Source: Segatella copri (lineage in GTDB: Bacteria; Bacteroidota; Bacteroidia; Bacteroidales; Bacteroidaceae). From it: a stretch of 64,000 bases of DNA. The first letter of the stretch is position 1, and every line of letters begins with the position of its first letter. Made by a program: the position numbers and the translations under genes. Location of the stretch: positions 2,515,001 to 2,579,000 of the forward strand of contig NZ_CP156891.1 of NCBI RefSeq assembly GCF_019249795.2, given 5' to 3'. Shown here piece after piece: positions 1 through 7,488 of this stretch. The notes under the pieces were generated by a model that ran no database searches, was not told the origin of the DNA, and worked only from the letters and a program-made list of their open reading frames with translations.

Positions 1-193
1 TGATATTACCACAGAGATTGCAAGTCCCATAGTCCACACCAAGAGCTAAGATGATGTTTCCTTCCCAATCATCGGCCTCGTCTTCTTCCATAGCAGGGCG
101 TTCTTTCTGTATGAAAGTCTGATAGAGGTCATATATCTCTTGCAACTCTTCTTGTTTTCCCACAATGTGGTAGCGTACTTTTATATTATGCAT
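1..193 (-). CDS. hypothetical protein, N-terminal part only
   Basis: This open frame runs off the left edge of the window, so only about 64 N-terminal residues are visible. They begin MHNIKVRYHIVGKQEELQEI and continue into an acidic stretch (EEDEADDWEGN) and then LGVDYGTCNLCGN. I do not recognise the family and give no function. An in-frame ATG eleven codons further upstream (224-226) is possible. However, a promoter-like TATCTTTG lies between the two starts on this strand (202-209), which favours the downstream one. The gene is transcribed away from the insertion sequence next to it. No membrane segment is visible in the part present. Confidence 0.5.
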   Translation of the reverse strand, partial: MHNIKVRYHIVGKQEELQEIYDLYQTFIQKERPAMEEDEADDWEGNIILALGVDYGTCNLCGNI

Positions 194-369
194 TTGGGAT
201 GCAAAGATAGCTAAATCTGATTCCATGTCTTGTCAATCGATTTCACTACTGTCCAATAAAAAAGGGCAATTCGATCTTTGAAACAGTTGAATTATAGTCT
301 TTTATGCAGTATTTTGCAATGAAACGGACTTGATTTTGTACAATAGTTCGTTAATAATTCAATAATGTG

Positions 370-1593
370 CTAAGCAGCTATACGCTGTAAGCACGAGAGA
401 TCTTTGAAAATCTTGCTAATTAAAGTTCGGTTCGGGATGTACCCGCATGCTTTAAAAATTCGTCTCACCAGATAAATGTTGGTCATCAGTGACTTGAATG
501 AAGACATAGAATATTCCATTCCCATCTCCTTCATAGTTACCTTGGCAACATTTAGTGATGTGAACGAAGCATTGAAAGCAAAATCGAGTTTCCACTTATC
601 GCGAGCCTGGCAGTCCATAAGACCAGTATAGCCTTTGGCGTCACGAAAGCAAAATTCGATCTGAAACCTGGTTCTATAATAAAGAAGTACCTCTTCACCC
701 GAAAGTGAGGTGTATGTAGAGAAGAATAGTTTCTTCTTGCCATTCGGCATCTGCCAGATGACAAGTCTAACTTTACACTTGAGTGCCTTGGAATAGGCAA
801 TCAAAGTATAAGCTGTTCCTTCTATATCTTTCATCTCCATCTTCTCCATTCGAGTGAGGTCAAGATTCTTCATATCAATCTTGCCATCCTTGGTCTTGGG
901 GCGACCACGTTTTCCAGTACGTGGACCAGTATAGACATAAAAGAGACAAGCATTGTCACGAAAGCGGCTTATCAAAGAGAACCCTTCTTTCTTTATCCCA
1001 TTAACAAATGTACTTGTAGAGAAGTAAGCATCTGCAACTATGAGGGTTGAGAGTTTAAGAAGTTCCTTGCGGTAACGCTTAATGACGCTGATATAGAAAT
1101 CTACCATAGTCTTGTTTCTAAGACTCAGTTCTTTATTATTTAGCGACTGGTGGGCTCTTAACATCATGCAGTCTTTGGTATCAATATCAATGAGTCCAAT
1201 ACCCATGATTTCGAGACCATGTTTAACAGACTGAGCACATCCTGACCAAAAACGACCGATATGTGGTGTTTTCTTGCCAGCTTTACTGATGTAGCTGGGA
1301 TCAATGGCAATAGCCCATCTTCCCTGTTTACCCAAGAAGCGCTTGGCAAGTGAGACATTAAGTTTGAGCCAATCAATGCACTTCGACTTTTTCAAGCCGA
1401 ATGCGTTGCGATAGGTTTGCTCAACATGCAAGCCATACCTCCCCATTTGGGTGAAATTTATCTTTCTTGGTATTACCATGAACAAAATTATCACCTCGAT
1501 GAGTATTTTCTCGAAACTTTTTGTTATCTTTGCAGCTGAATCTTCAACTGCATCTTTAAAGATATCCATATATTGGTCAAGTCCTGTATTCAT
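370..1593 (-). CDS. IS4-family DDE transposase
   Basis: The 407-residue protein is a cut-and-paste transposase. The first catalytic Asp lies in AIDPSYISKAG (near residue 98) and the second in IVADAYFS (near residue 190). The third acidic residue sits in YRTRFQIEFCFRDAK, which matches the IS4-family signature Y-(2)-R-(3)-E-(6)-K exactly. The length fits the family and the frame is intact, so the element may be active. It lies 122 bp beyond the 3' end of the beta-lactamase gene. A good promoter (TTG, 20 bp, TAACTTTG) sits just upstream. Subgroup assignment within IS4 would need a search. Confidence 0.9.
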   Translation of the reverse strand: MNTGLDQYMDIFKDAVEDSAAKITKSFEKILIEVIILFMVIPRKINFTQMGRYGLHVEQTYRNAFGLKKSKCIDWLKLNVSLAKRFLGKQGRWAIAIDPSYISKAGKKTPHIGRFWSGCAQSVKHGLEIMGIGLIDIDTKDCMMLRAHQSLNNKELSLRNKTMVDFYISVIKRYRKELLKLSTLIVADAYFSTSTFVNGIKKEGFSLISRFRDNACLFYVYTGPRTGKRGRPKTKDGKIDMKNLDLTRMEKMEMKDIEGTAYTLIAYSKALKCKVRLVIWQMPNGKKKLFFSTYTSLSGEEVLLYYRTRFQIEFCFRDAKGYTGLMDCQARDKWKLDFAFNASFTSLNVAKVTMKEMGMEYSMSSFKSLMTNIYLVRRIFKACGYIPNRTLISKIFKDLSCLQRIAA

Positions 1594-1618
1594 GTAATAT
1601 TGTATTTGTCGTGATCTA

Positions 1619-1649
1619 CAAAGTTACTGAAAATCAGCGACTTGACCAA
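1619..1649 (-). promoter_or_regulatory. promoter of the IS4 transposase
   Basis: On the minus strand TTG (1647-1649) and TAACTTTG (1619-1626) are separated by exactly 20 bp, matching the Bacteroidetes -33/-7 consensus. It ends about 25 bp before the transposase ATG. Confidence 0.65.
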
Positions 1650-1715
1650 CTTTTTACAGTTAAGTTTTCATAAGCATTTCTTAATATAAGTTATTGATTT
1701 ACAGACGATTAAATA

Positions 1716-2678
1716 TTAATTTAACGCAGTATTGATTAATAAAGAATATACTACCGCTGATATATGCGCAACAAATTGTGACGCTTGTGATTCATTTCCC
1801 TTGAAATCCTTAACAAATACAGCTAAGGTATAGCAGACCTTATTAGGCAGACATATATAGGCTACATCATTCTGAGCTGCAAGAATACCATTTTCATTGA
1901 CATTACCAGAACCTGTCTTATGTGCTATTACAACCCCTTCTTTATCAAGAAGTGGAGCTACTATCCTATCTATACCTGTTTTACATTCTTTCAATGCATT
2001 CTTAATGAAATCTTGTTTCTCATTACTGATAAGACTTTCTGTAAACAAACGATTCATCAACATTGCAGCACCAAGAGGAGATGTGTAATTAGAGTAAGCT
2101 TTGTCATGGTCAGCGGACATTTCCTCTTCTGTATAAGCTATCTGAAAACTCGAACGTGGTATGAGTTTCGCTATAAAACTGTCTGTTTGTGCAGTATTGA
2201 GCATATTCTTAAACATGATATTGCTTGCATTATTGTCGCTCTGGGAAAGAGTATAGCGCAACAGATCTCTTACTGTCAACGATATAACTGGTGCTGAATA
2301 ATCTTTCATCATAGGGCTCCATGTCTTTGGATCAAGTTTTTCCCTATTTATCTTTACCAAGGTATCAAGGGAAAGGCCTTTTTTGTCAAAATCATTGCAA
2401 AGAGCTAATGCCTGATGAACCTTAAATACACTCATCATAGGATAAATGCTTTTATTATTAACACTAACCGTATCTGTGTTATTAATAATAACCGCCACAC
2501 CAATTTCACCAGGACAAGCCGAGACAATCTGAGAAATGCTATCAGTCAAAACATCTGTTAATGGAGGATTCGCGCTACCTTTTGTAGCTGATTTATGGGA
2601 CAATGAGAACACCAAGATGAAGATGCAAACTAAAGCTATACACAAAACTACGATTTGCTTTTTTCTGTTTTTTTTCAT
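1716..2678 (-). CDS. cfxA: CfxA-family class A beta-lactamase
   Basis: The 320-residue protein hydrolyses penicillins and many cephalosporins after export. It starts MKKNRKKQ with a hydrophobic signal segment (IVVLCIALVCIFILVFSL). The class A motifs are all present: SVFK with the catalytic Ser, SDN in SQSDNNASN, and KTG in AHKTGSG. Long blocks match the CfxA sequences I remember (for example ACPGEIGVAVI, RSSFQIAYTEEEMSADH, LLDKEGVVIAHKTGSG). Many scattered substitutions make it a divergent variant rather than one of the common alleles. I chose the start at 2678 because it reproduces the family N-terminus; an upstream in-frame ATG would add 11 unrelated residues. No Shine-Dalgarno site is visible. 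Two unrelated transposase genes flank it, and the IS1380-family one lies divergently just upstream, so expression may be driven from that element. Confidence 0.93.
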   Translation of the reverse strand: MKKNRKKQIVVLCIALVCIFILVFSLSHKSATKGSANPPLTDVLTDSISQIVSACPGEIGVAVIINNTDTVSVNNKSIYPMMSVFKVHQALALCNDFDKKGLSLDTLVKINREKLDPKTWSPMMKDYSAPVISLTVRDLLRYTLSQSDNNASNIMFKNMLNTAQTDSFIAKLIPRSSFQIAYTEEEMSADHDKAYSNYTSPLGAAMLMNRLFTESLISNEKQDFIKNALKECKTGIDRIVAPLLDKEGVVIAHKTGSGNVNENGILAAQNDVAYICLPNKVCYTLAVFVKDFKGNESQASQFVAHISAVVYSLLINTALN

Positions 2679-2723
2679 GTTCATTAATTCCGCAACACTA
2701 TAGTTTAACATTATTTATAAGTG

Positions 2724-2748
2724 CCTGAGCAACAAAAAGTTGCCCAGG
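2724..2748. repeat. short inverted repeat at the cfxA/IS1380 junction
   Basis: CCTGAGCAAC and GTTGCCCAGG flank an AAAAA loop and pair over ten positions with one mismatch. It lies between the cfxA start and the IS1380 transposase, near the probable left end of that element. It could be part of the IS end or a hairpin in the leader of either gene. Confidence 0.55.
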
Positions 2749-2750
2749 AT

Positions 2751-2826
2751 TTTGCCATGTCAGAATTTTCACTTACCTTAGTGTTGCGAAAAGAAGACAA
2801 GCAAAACTCTAATATGACATGGCAAA
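2751..2826 (+). promoter_or_regulatory. 12-bp inverted repeat sequestering the transposase start
   Basis: TTTGCCATGTCA (2751-2762) and TGACATGGCAAA (2815-2826) are perfect inverted copies 52 bp apart. The second copy contains the ATG of the transposase. RNA that starts outside the element could fold so that the start codon is paired, while RNA started inside would not. This is the logic known from IS10 and IS50; its use here is inferred. The repeat could also be a protein-binding operator. Confidence 0.6.
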
Positions 2827-4105
2827 GATACAAATAAAATCTGAGAAACTCACTCCTTTTGGGGGAATTTTTTCGATTATGGAGCAATTTGATGCTCTTT
2901 TAGCTCAAACCATTGATTCCACCTTGGGATTGAGATGCACTATGTTTGGTTATCAATATAGCGAGATTCTACGCTCTCTGATGTGCGTATATCTTTGTGG
3001 TGGCTCATGTATTGAGGATGTTACAACTCACCTGATGAAACATTTGTCTCTTCATCCAACTCTTCGCACTTGCAGCGCAGACACCATATTACGTGCTATC
3101 GAAGAACTGACTTTTAAGAGCATCACCTATAAGTCTGCTTCTGGCAAATCCTATGATTTCAATACTGCAGACAAGATGAACTGCTTACTGGTCAATGCCC
3201 TGCTTGCTACTGGTCAATTGAAATCCGGTCAAGAATATGATTTTGACTTTGACCATCAGTTCATTGAAACAGAGAAGTATGATGCAAAACCAACCTACAA
3301 GAAGTTCTTGGGCTATAGTCCAGGTGTAGCTGTCATTAACGACATGATTGTTGGTATTGAAAATAGAGACGGCAACACAAACGTGCGCTTCAACCAAAAA
3401 GAAACTTTGGAAAGAATCTTCAAGCGATTGGAGGCTTCGGAAATATATATTTCTCGTGCCCGCATGGATTGCGGCTCATGTTCGGAGGAAATCGTAGATA
3501 TGGTAGAGGCTCATTGCAGGCATTTTTATATTCGTGCCAACAGATGCTCTTCTTTCTACGATTCCATGTTTGCCTTAACTGGATGGAAAACTGTTGAAAT
3601 CAACGGTATTGAGTTTGAGTTGAATTCTATCCTTGTTGAGAAATGGAAAGGAAAACCGTATCGTCTTGTCATACAGAGACAAAGGCGAATAGATGGAGAC
3701 CTTGACATTTGGGAAGGCGAATATACCTACAGATGTATACTGGCTAACGATTACAAGTCGAGTGCAAGAGACATCGTGGAATTCTACAATCTTCGTGGTG
3801 GCAAGGAACGCATCTTCGATGACATGAACAATGGCTTTGGCTGGAATCGATTGCCAAAATCGTTCATGGCACAGAATACTGTATTCCTGCTTATGACAGC
3901 TCTCATCAGAAACTTCTACAAAGCTATTATGCAGAGATTGAAAACCCATGAATTTGGATTGCGTGCCACCAGCAGAATCAAGACCTTTGTTTTCAAGTTC
4001 ATCTCTGTTCCTGCGAAATGGATTAAGACATCACGTAGGCATGTATTGAACATTTACTCAGACAACAATGCTTATGCCAACCTGTTCAAGACAGACTTTG
4101 GTTAA
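2819..4105 (+). CDS. IS1380-family transposase
   Basis: The 428-residue protein matches the DDE transposases of the Bacteroides IS1380-type elements (IS612/IS942-like), from MAKIQIKSEKLTPFGG at the start to NNAYANLFKTDFG at the end. The catalytic core includes FDFDHQFIETEKYDAK, RMDCGS and a late YNLRGGKERIFDDMNNGFG block, in which the YxxRGxxE-like motif is visible. The frame is intact and of normal length. The gene points away from cfxA and the two start about 140 bp apart. The start codon is buried in a 12-bp inverted repeat, so translation is probably held down when transcription enters from outside. Confidence 0.92.
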   Translation: MAKIQIKSEKLTPFGGIFSIMEQFDALLAQTIDSTLGLRCTMFGYQYSEILRSLMCVYLCGGSCIEDVTTHLMKHLSLHPTLRTCSADTILRAIEELTFKSITYKSASGKSYDFNTADKMNCLLVNALLATGQLKSGQEYDFDFDHQFIETEKYDAKPTYKKFLGYSPGVAVINDMIVGIENRDGNTNVRFNQKETLERIFKRLEASEIYISRARMDCGSCSEEIVDMVEAHCRHFYIRANRCSSFYDSMFALTGWKTVEINGIEFELNSILVEKWKGKPYRLVIQRQRRIDGDLDIWEGEYTYRCILANDYKSSARDIVEFYNLRGGKERIFDDMNNGFGWNRLPKSFMAQNTVFLLMTALIRNFYKAIMQRLKTHEFGLRATSRIKTFVFKFISVPAKWIKTSRRHVLNIYSDNNAYANLFKTDFG

Positions 4106-4135
4106 AGACCATGCTTTTCTGGTTAAACCAGCGTA

Positions 4136-4276
4136 TTACCTCAAGTCGCTTTATGGGGTAAGGGGATTTTGTGTCTGCGACATTTCTGTTATGCAAGAAA
4201 TATGTACAATAAAATGAATTTTGTCGCTTTGCAAGCAAAATCCCACTAAACCCTATAGGTTGCGGATTTGAGGTAA
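4136..4276. mobile_element. 141-bp imperfect inverted-repeat (MITE-like) element
   Basis: The outer nine bases are perfect inverted copies: TTACCTCAA at 4136-4144 and TTGAGGTAA at 4268-4276. Inside them the arms stay partly complementary, for example ATGGGGT against ACCCTAT and GGGATTTTG against CAAAATCCC, around a central loop. There is no open frame of note. A methyltransferase-like reading frame begins exactly at its right edge, as if the element had inserted into that gene. It may be a non-autonomous element, or the end of a larger one. Confidence 0.5.
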
Positions 4277-4472
4277 AGAAGGTTACACAAAAGAACAAAT
4301 AGCGAAACTTATGTTTATAAATGGTCGTCATCGTAAGACTTCTGACTATTCTCTATATTGGCGAGCCGGAAACTCCATTGTCGTGCAGGTCTTGTCCGCA
4401 GTCTTTACTGCAATAATCAAGCAGTATCCAGATTCATTCGGAGAATTTGCCTGTATGTCTCCTAAAGAGTGA
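4272..4472 (+). pseudogene. C-terminal remnant of a DNA methyltransferase-like gene
   Basis: An open frame of 66 codons starts at the right edge of the inverted-repeat element with no start codon of its own. It reads GKEGYTKEQIAKLM, then SDYSLYWRAGNSIVVQVLSA and ends at TGA. The YxxAGNSIVVxVL pattern resembles the C-terminal conserved motif of phage-type DNA (cytosine-5) methyltransferases (family knowledge). The catalytic part is missing and I find no N-terminal half in the window. The likely history is insertion of the adjacent element and loss of the front of the gene. The family call is moderate. Confidence 0.5.
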
Positions 4473-4586
4473 AAAACTGCCACGAAAAAAGAGTATCAAC
4501 GTCGATATTATGCCAGTCATAAGGAAGAACTACAACGCAAGAGCTGTGAGTACCACAGACAGCTAAGAGTGAATAAGAATAAGTGA
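4473..4586 (+). pseudogene. short basic reading frame downstream of the methyltransferase remnant
   Basis: Directly after the TGA of the previous remnant, and in the same frame, 37 codons encode a very basic helical peptide (KKEYQRRYYASHKEELQRKS and on to NKNK). It has no ATG start. Small Lys/Arg/Tyr-rich peptides of this type are common in Prevotella and Bacteroides phage modules, so this is probably more phage debris. It may originally have been a separate gene or a continuation of the same one. Confidence 0.4.
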
Positions 4587-4668
4587 TTGTGGAAAATGTT
4601 TGCAAAGTTTTCTACATAAAAAAAGTTAATTTAATCAGTGGTATGTTACGCATATCGCTGATTTTTTG

Positions 4669-4676
4669 TATTTTTG
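4669..4676 (+). promoter_or_regulatory. -7 box of the AbiE operon
   Basis: TATTTTTG followed by CACC fits the Bacteroidetes -7 element and lies about 24 bp before the antitoxin ATG. I cannot see a convincing -33 TTG. Confidence 0.5.
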
Positions 4677-4699
4677 CACCATTAAAGAAAGAAAACGAT

Positions 4700-5329
4700 A
4701 TGGCAGAAATAGCAAACCGTATATACGAGACAAGTGAAGGGCAGATTCTCTTCATCTCAGACTTCTCGGACATCAATGATAATGAGAAGGTGGTAAGTCG
4801 TGCACTTTCTGTAGAAGAAAAAAAGGGAAATATAGTTCGATTAGCTAATGGGGTTTATCTTCGCCCTAAGAATACCCGATTTGGGATAGTCTATCCATCA
4901 ATAGATGAAATGGTGATGGCTATAGCCCAGCGAGATAAGGTACAAATACAACCTTCAGGAGTTACAGCGCTCAACAAACTTGGACTCTCAACACAGGTGC
5001 CTACAAAATATACTTATCTGACATCGGGAAGTGGAAGAGTCTTGACTCTTGGAAATCGGACTATAGAGTTGAAGAGAAGTGTTCCTAAGAACTTTGCTTT
5101 TCAGACAGTGTTGGCAGCGCTTCTTGTACAAGCTCTTAGAACATTAGGACAAAAGAATGTAGGTAATCAAGAACTCTCTACCATAAGAAAATTGGTCAAT
5201 GAAGAGGAACATAAAGACTTGTTTGTACAAGACCTTACTCTCATGCCAGTATGGATGAGAAAGCTGATAACTGATATAATAGATAAAAACGAGCATTATG
5301 ACACTTTGGTTAAATCACACAATAGATGA
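4700..5329 (+). CDS. AbiEi-type antitoxin, DUF6088 family
   Basis: The 209-residue protein looks like the antitoxin of a type IV AbiE toxin-antitoxin or phage-abortive system. Such antitoxins bind their promoter and oppose the nucleotidyltransferase toxin without touching it. Visible family features are the N-terminal winged-helix-like part (ANRIYETSEGQILFISDFSD), LANGVYLRPKNTRFG, and IQPSGVTALNKLGLSTQVPT. I chose the ATG at 4700 because it begins the conserved region just after a -7 box. A longer frame from 4583 would add 39 residues that overlap the promoter. The toxin gene overlaps its last 32 bases, the usual coupling in these operons. Confidence 0.82.
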   Translation: MAEIANRIYETSEGQILFISDFSDINDNEKVVSRALSVEEKKGNIVRLANGVYLRPKNTRFGIVYPSIDEMVMAIAQRDKVQIQPSGVTALNKLGLSTQVPTKYTYLTSGSGRVLTLGNRTIELKRSVPKNFAFQTVLAALLVQALRTLGQKNVGNQELSTIRKLVNEEEHKDLFVQDLTLMPVWMRKLITDIIDKNEHYDTLVKSHNR

Positions 5330-6314
5330 ACGAATAGCAATGTTGCAACGTGCGGAAGAGAAGTTTCGTATTAATCAGGTTGCAATTGAAAAGGACTGGT
5401 GAGTAACTGTGGTGCTCAACGCTCTTTTCAAATGTTCATGTGCAGATCAACTCATCTTTAAGGGAGGTACAAGTCTCAGTAAAGGATGGAATTTGATAGA
5501 AAGATTCAGTGAGGATATAGACTTATCTGTAAGCCATGAATTCTTCGGTATAGAGAAGACGACAAAGAATCAGCGTGAAAAACTTCGCAAGAAGGCACGT
5601 AGGTATTTTCTTGATACAGTTTCTGCAGAGTTGGATGAAAATCTAAAGAAACTTGGTGTGGAAGGATACCATATAGAAAATGTAGTAGAGGAATTTGATG
5701 AGGATGGTAAGGCAAGTCCCGTTGCAAGTGATAAGGATCCGTCTGTCATTCTCGTTCATTATGAGTCTATGCTTGGTCATACGATAGAGTATATTCCGCC
5801 AAGAGTTAAGATAGAGATTAGTTGCTTGTCTATGAATGAACCTACGGAAGACCGTTTGATTTCATCATATATTGAGCAGACTTTCCCTGGAGAAGATGCG
5901 GCGGCTACAGCTACGGTCAGAACAGTTGTGCCTACTCGAACATTCCTAGAGAAGGCATTCCTGCTATGCGAGGAGTTTCAGAAACAGACTCCTCGTCATG
6001 TCCGAATGTCTAGACATCTTTATGATCTCGAACGCTTGATGGATACAGGATTTGGCAAACAAGCCCTGCAGGATATTGATTTGTATGAGCGTATAGTTAA
6101 GCATCGTTCCATATACTATGCTGTTGGGTATGTAGATTATTCTAAGTTGATGCCTAGTGAGATTGATTTCGTTCCTAGGCAAGAGTTGATGAAGGATTGG
6201 GAAGGTGATTATGCAGAGATGTGTAACCACTTTATCTATGGTCAGACTTTATCTTTCGAAAAACTTTTAGAGCGAATCAAGGAGTTGCAAGATAGGTTTA
6301 GAAAAGCCTTTTAG
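5298..6314 (+). pseudogene. AbiEii-type nucleotidyltransferase toxin with an early in-frame TGA
   Basis: Read from the ATG at 5298 the frame gives MTLWLNHTIDERIAMLQRAE, then IEKDW, then TGA (5400-5402). It continues without shift as VTVVLNALFKCSCADQLIFK for 304 more codons. Family members usually have an aromatic residue followed by VT or LT at this point, so TGG to TGA is the simplest explanation. The catalytic motif is downstream and intact: KGGTSLSKGW followed by SEDIDLSV, the GS-x-DxD nucleotidyltransferase pattern. Translation might restart at the GTG at 5409, which would give a 301-residue protein lacking only the first helix. The antitoxin just upstream is intact, so loss of the toxin would be tolerated. 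The gene may be a pseudogene or a weakened toxin. Confidence 0.75.
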
Positions 6315-6377
6315 CGACTTTTACTCCTTAATAAAATGTTCAATAAAAAAGTTAGAAGGCTATAAGTGTTTGGTATT

Positions 6378-6458
6378 CAGCCCTAATATTCCTCTGGAAT
6401 GATGACGAGTATTAATCTCGATGATAGGGCTGCTCTCTTATAAGAGGGTAGCCTTTTT
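6378..6458 (+). promoter_or_regulatory. structured leader with alternative pairing and terminator, upstream of porP
   Basis: CAGCCCTA (6378-6385) pairs perfectly with TAGGGCTG (6425-6432). It encloses two small hairpins, ATTCC/GGAAT and CGAG/CTCG, so the whole can form a three-way junction. The 3' strand of that closing stem overlaps the 5' strand of a terminator (6428-6458), so the two folds exclude each other. This is the layout of an attenuator or riboswitch. I recognise no known class. It may instead be only the terminator of the AbiE operon. Confidence 0.5.
6428..6458 (+). terminator. intrinsic terminator before porP
   Basis: GGCTGCTCTCT (6428-6438) and AGAGGGTAGCC (6443-6453) form an 11-bp stem with two G-U pairs around a TATA loop, followed by five T. 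It ends 29 bp before porP, so it either ends the AbiE transcript or conditionally blocks the por operon. Confidence 0.7.
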
Positions 6459-6487
6459 CATCTTTTGTTTCTTGCTTATATATAATA

Positions 6488-7450
6488 ATGTGTAAGAAAT
6501 TCCGTTATCTTATTGTGTTGAAAAGATTTATCATTATATGGATTCTGCTAGTGGGGGTGCTCGAAATGAGGGCACAGTATGATCCTTCCTTCAGTCATTA
6601 TTTTGACATGGAACCATCATTCAATCCTGCTGCTGTGGGTAAGCAGTCGAAACTTAATGTTGCGGCGGCCTACGCACTTGATATGGCTGGATTCGAACAT
6701 AACCCCCGTACCTTTCAGGTGGCGGCTGACATGCCTTTCTTCTTGCTCAATCACCGGCATGGAGTAGGCTTGTCGCTACTGAATGACCAGATTGGTCTTT
6801 TTACTCATCAGCGACTGGCTTTACAGTATGCTTTGCAGAATAAACTCCTGGGTGGAACGCTGAGCGTGGGTGTGCAAGGAGGCATGCTGAGTGAGAAGTT
6901 TGATGGAAGCAAGGTGGATTTGGGAGAAAGTGGTGACCCTGCCTTTTCTACTTCAGACGTAAATGGAAGCGGAATGGATTTGAGTCTGGGTCTGTATTAT
7001 CAGCATAAGGCCTGGTATGTAGGACTTTCTGCCCAGCATCTTACATCGCCTACGATAAATCTAGGTGAGACCAACGAATTGAAAATAGATGCCACATATT
7101 ATTTGACAGGTGGATACAATATTCGACTGAGAAATCCGTTCTTAACAATAAAGCCGTCTGTTCTTGTTACAACAGATGGTACCACATGGCGAGGCGACCT
7201 GACAGGAAGATTGGTTTACCAATATGAAAAACGGATGTTGTATGGTGGAGTAACCTATAGTCCGGACAGATCGGTAACCGTGCTGGTAGGCGGTAGTTTC
7301 CATGGGGTAGTGCTTGGTTACAGTTACGAGGCATACACCTCTAAACTCAGTGCCGGAAATGGCAGTCATGAACTCTTTGTAGGGTATCAGACCGATATCA
7401 ACCTGACCAAGAAAGGCAGAAACCGTCATCAGAGCGTCAGAATATTATAA
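6488..7450 (+). CDS. porP: type IX secretion protein PorP/SprF family
   Basis: The 320-residue protein begins with a signal peptide (FIIIWILLVGVLEMRAQ). It then shows the PorP/SprF opening YDPSFSHYFDMEPSFNPAAV, and beta-barrel-like strands continue to the end. PorP/SprF proteins are outer-membrane parts of the type IX secretion system and contact the PorK-PorN ring. The next four genes encode PorK, PorL, PorM and PorN in the canonical order, which makes the assignment safe. The spacing to porK is 38 bp, so they are probably co-transcribed. I see no clear promoter between the upstream terminator and the ATG, so transcription may arrive through the structured leader. Confidence 0.92.
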   Translation: MCKKFRYLIVLKRFIIIWILLVGVLEMRAQYDPSFSHYFDMEPSFNPAAVGKQSKLNVAAAYALDMAGFEHNPRTFQVAADMPFFLLNHRHGVGLSLLNDQIGLFTHQRLALQYALQNKLLGGTLSVGVQGGMLSEKFDGSKVDLGESGDPAFSTSDVNGSGMDLSLGLYYQHKAWYVGLSAQHLTSPTINLGETNELKIDATYYLTGGYNIRLRNPFLTIKPSVLVTTDGTTWRGDLTGRLVYQYEKRMLYGGVTYSPDRSVTVLVGGSFHGVVLGYSYEAYTSKLSAGNGSHELFVGYQTDINLTKKGRNRHQSVRIL

Positions 7451-7488
7451 TGTAAATAGAAATAAGAACATAGTAGAATCATAAAACA

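Larger units (their letters stand above)
248..1660. mobile_element. IS4-family insertion sequence (approximate limits)
   Basis: The limits are inferred from weakly matching ends around the transposase. The left end reads ACTGTCCAATAAAAAAGGGC (248-267). The complement of the right end reads ACTGTAAAAAGTTGGTCAAG (1641-1660). Both start ACTGT and share an A-run followed by G-rich sequence, but they align only with a gap. I see no clear target-site duplication outside them. The transposase is certain; the exact ends are not. Confidence 0.45.
2744..4135. mobile_element. IS1380-family insertion sequence (approximate limits)
   Basis: The limits are an estimate. A left end near CCAGGATTTTGCC (2744) is suggested because a GGATTTTGC-like string recurs inverted downstream at about 4229-4237. 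The right end could equally lie before the 141-bp inverted-repeat element that starts at 4136. IS1380-family elements of Bacteroidetes are known for activating resistance genes from their ends, which matters here because cfxA begins about 65 bp from the left end. Confidence 0.45.

Noticed and set aside
1..4586. A composite transposon bounded by two matching insertion sequences
   Set aside because: The two transposases belong to different families (IS4 and IS1380), so they cannot form a classical composite transposon, and no shared ends or target duplication are visible.
4470..5402. TGA codons recoded as an amino acid, since two frames in this region continue past TGA
   Set aside because: TGA ends the antitoxin gene next to them (5327-5329) and others in the window, and the only tRNA-Trp seen has a CCA anticodon. 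Decay of accessory genes is simpler.
6378..6432. A hammerhead or other known ribozyme or riboswitch in the porP leader
   Set aside because: The three-way junction lacks the conserved core bases of the hammerhead (CTGATGA with GAAA) and matches no riboswitch class I can recall, so it is reported only as an unclassified leader.
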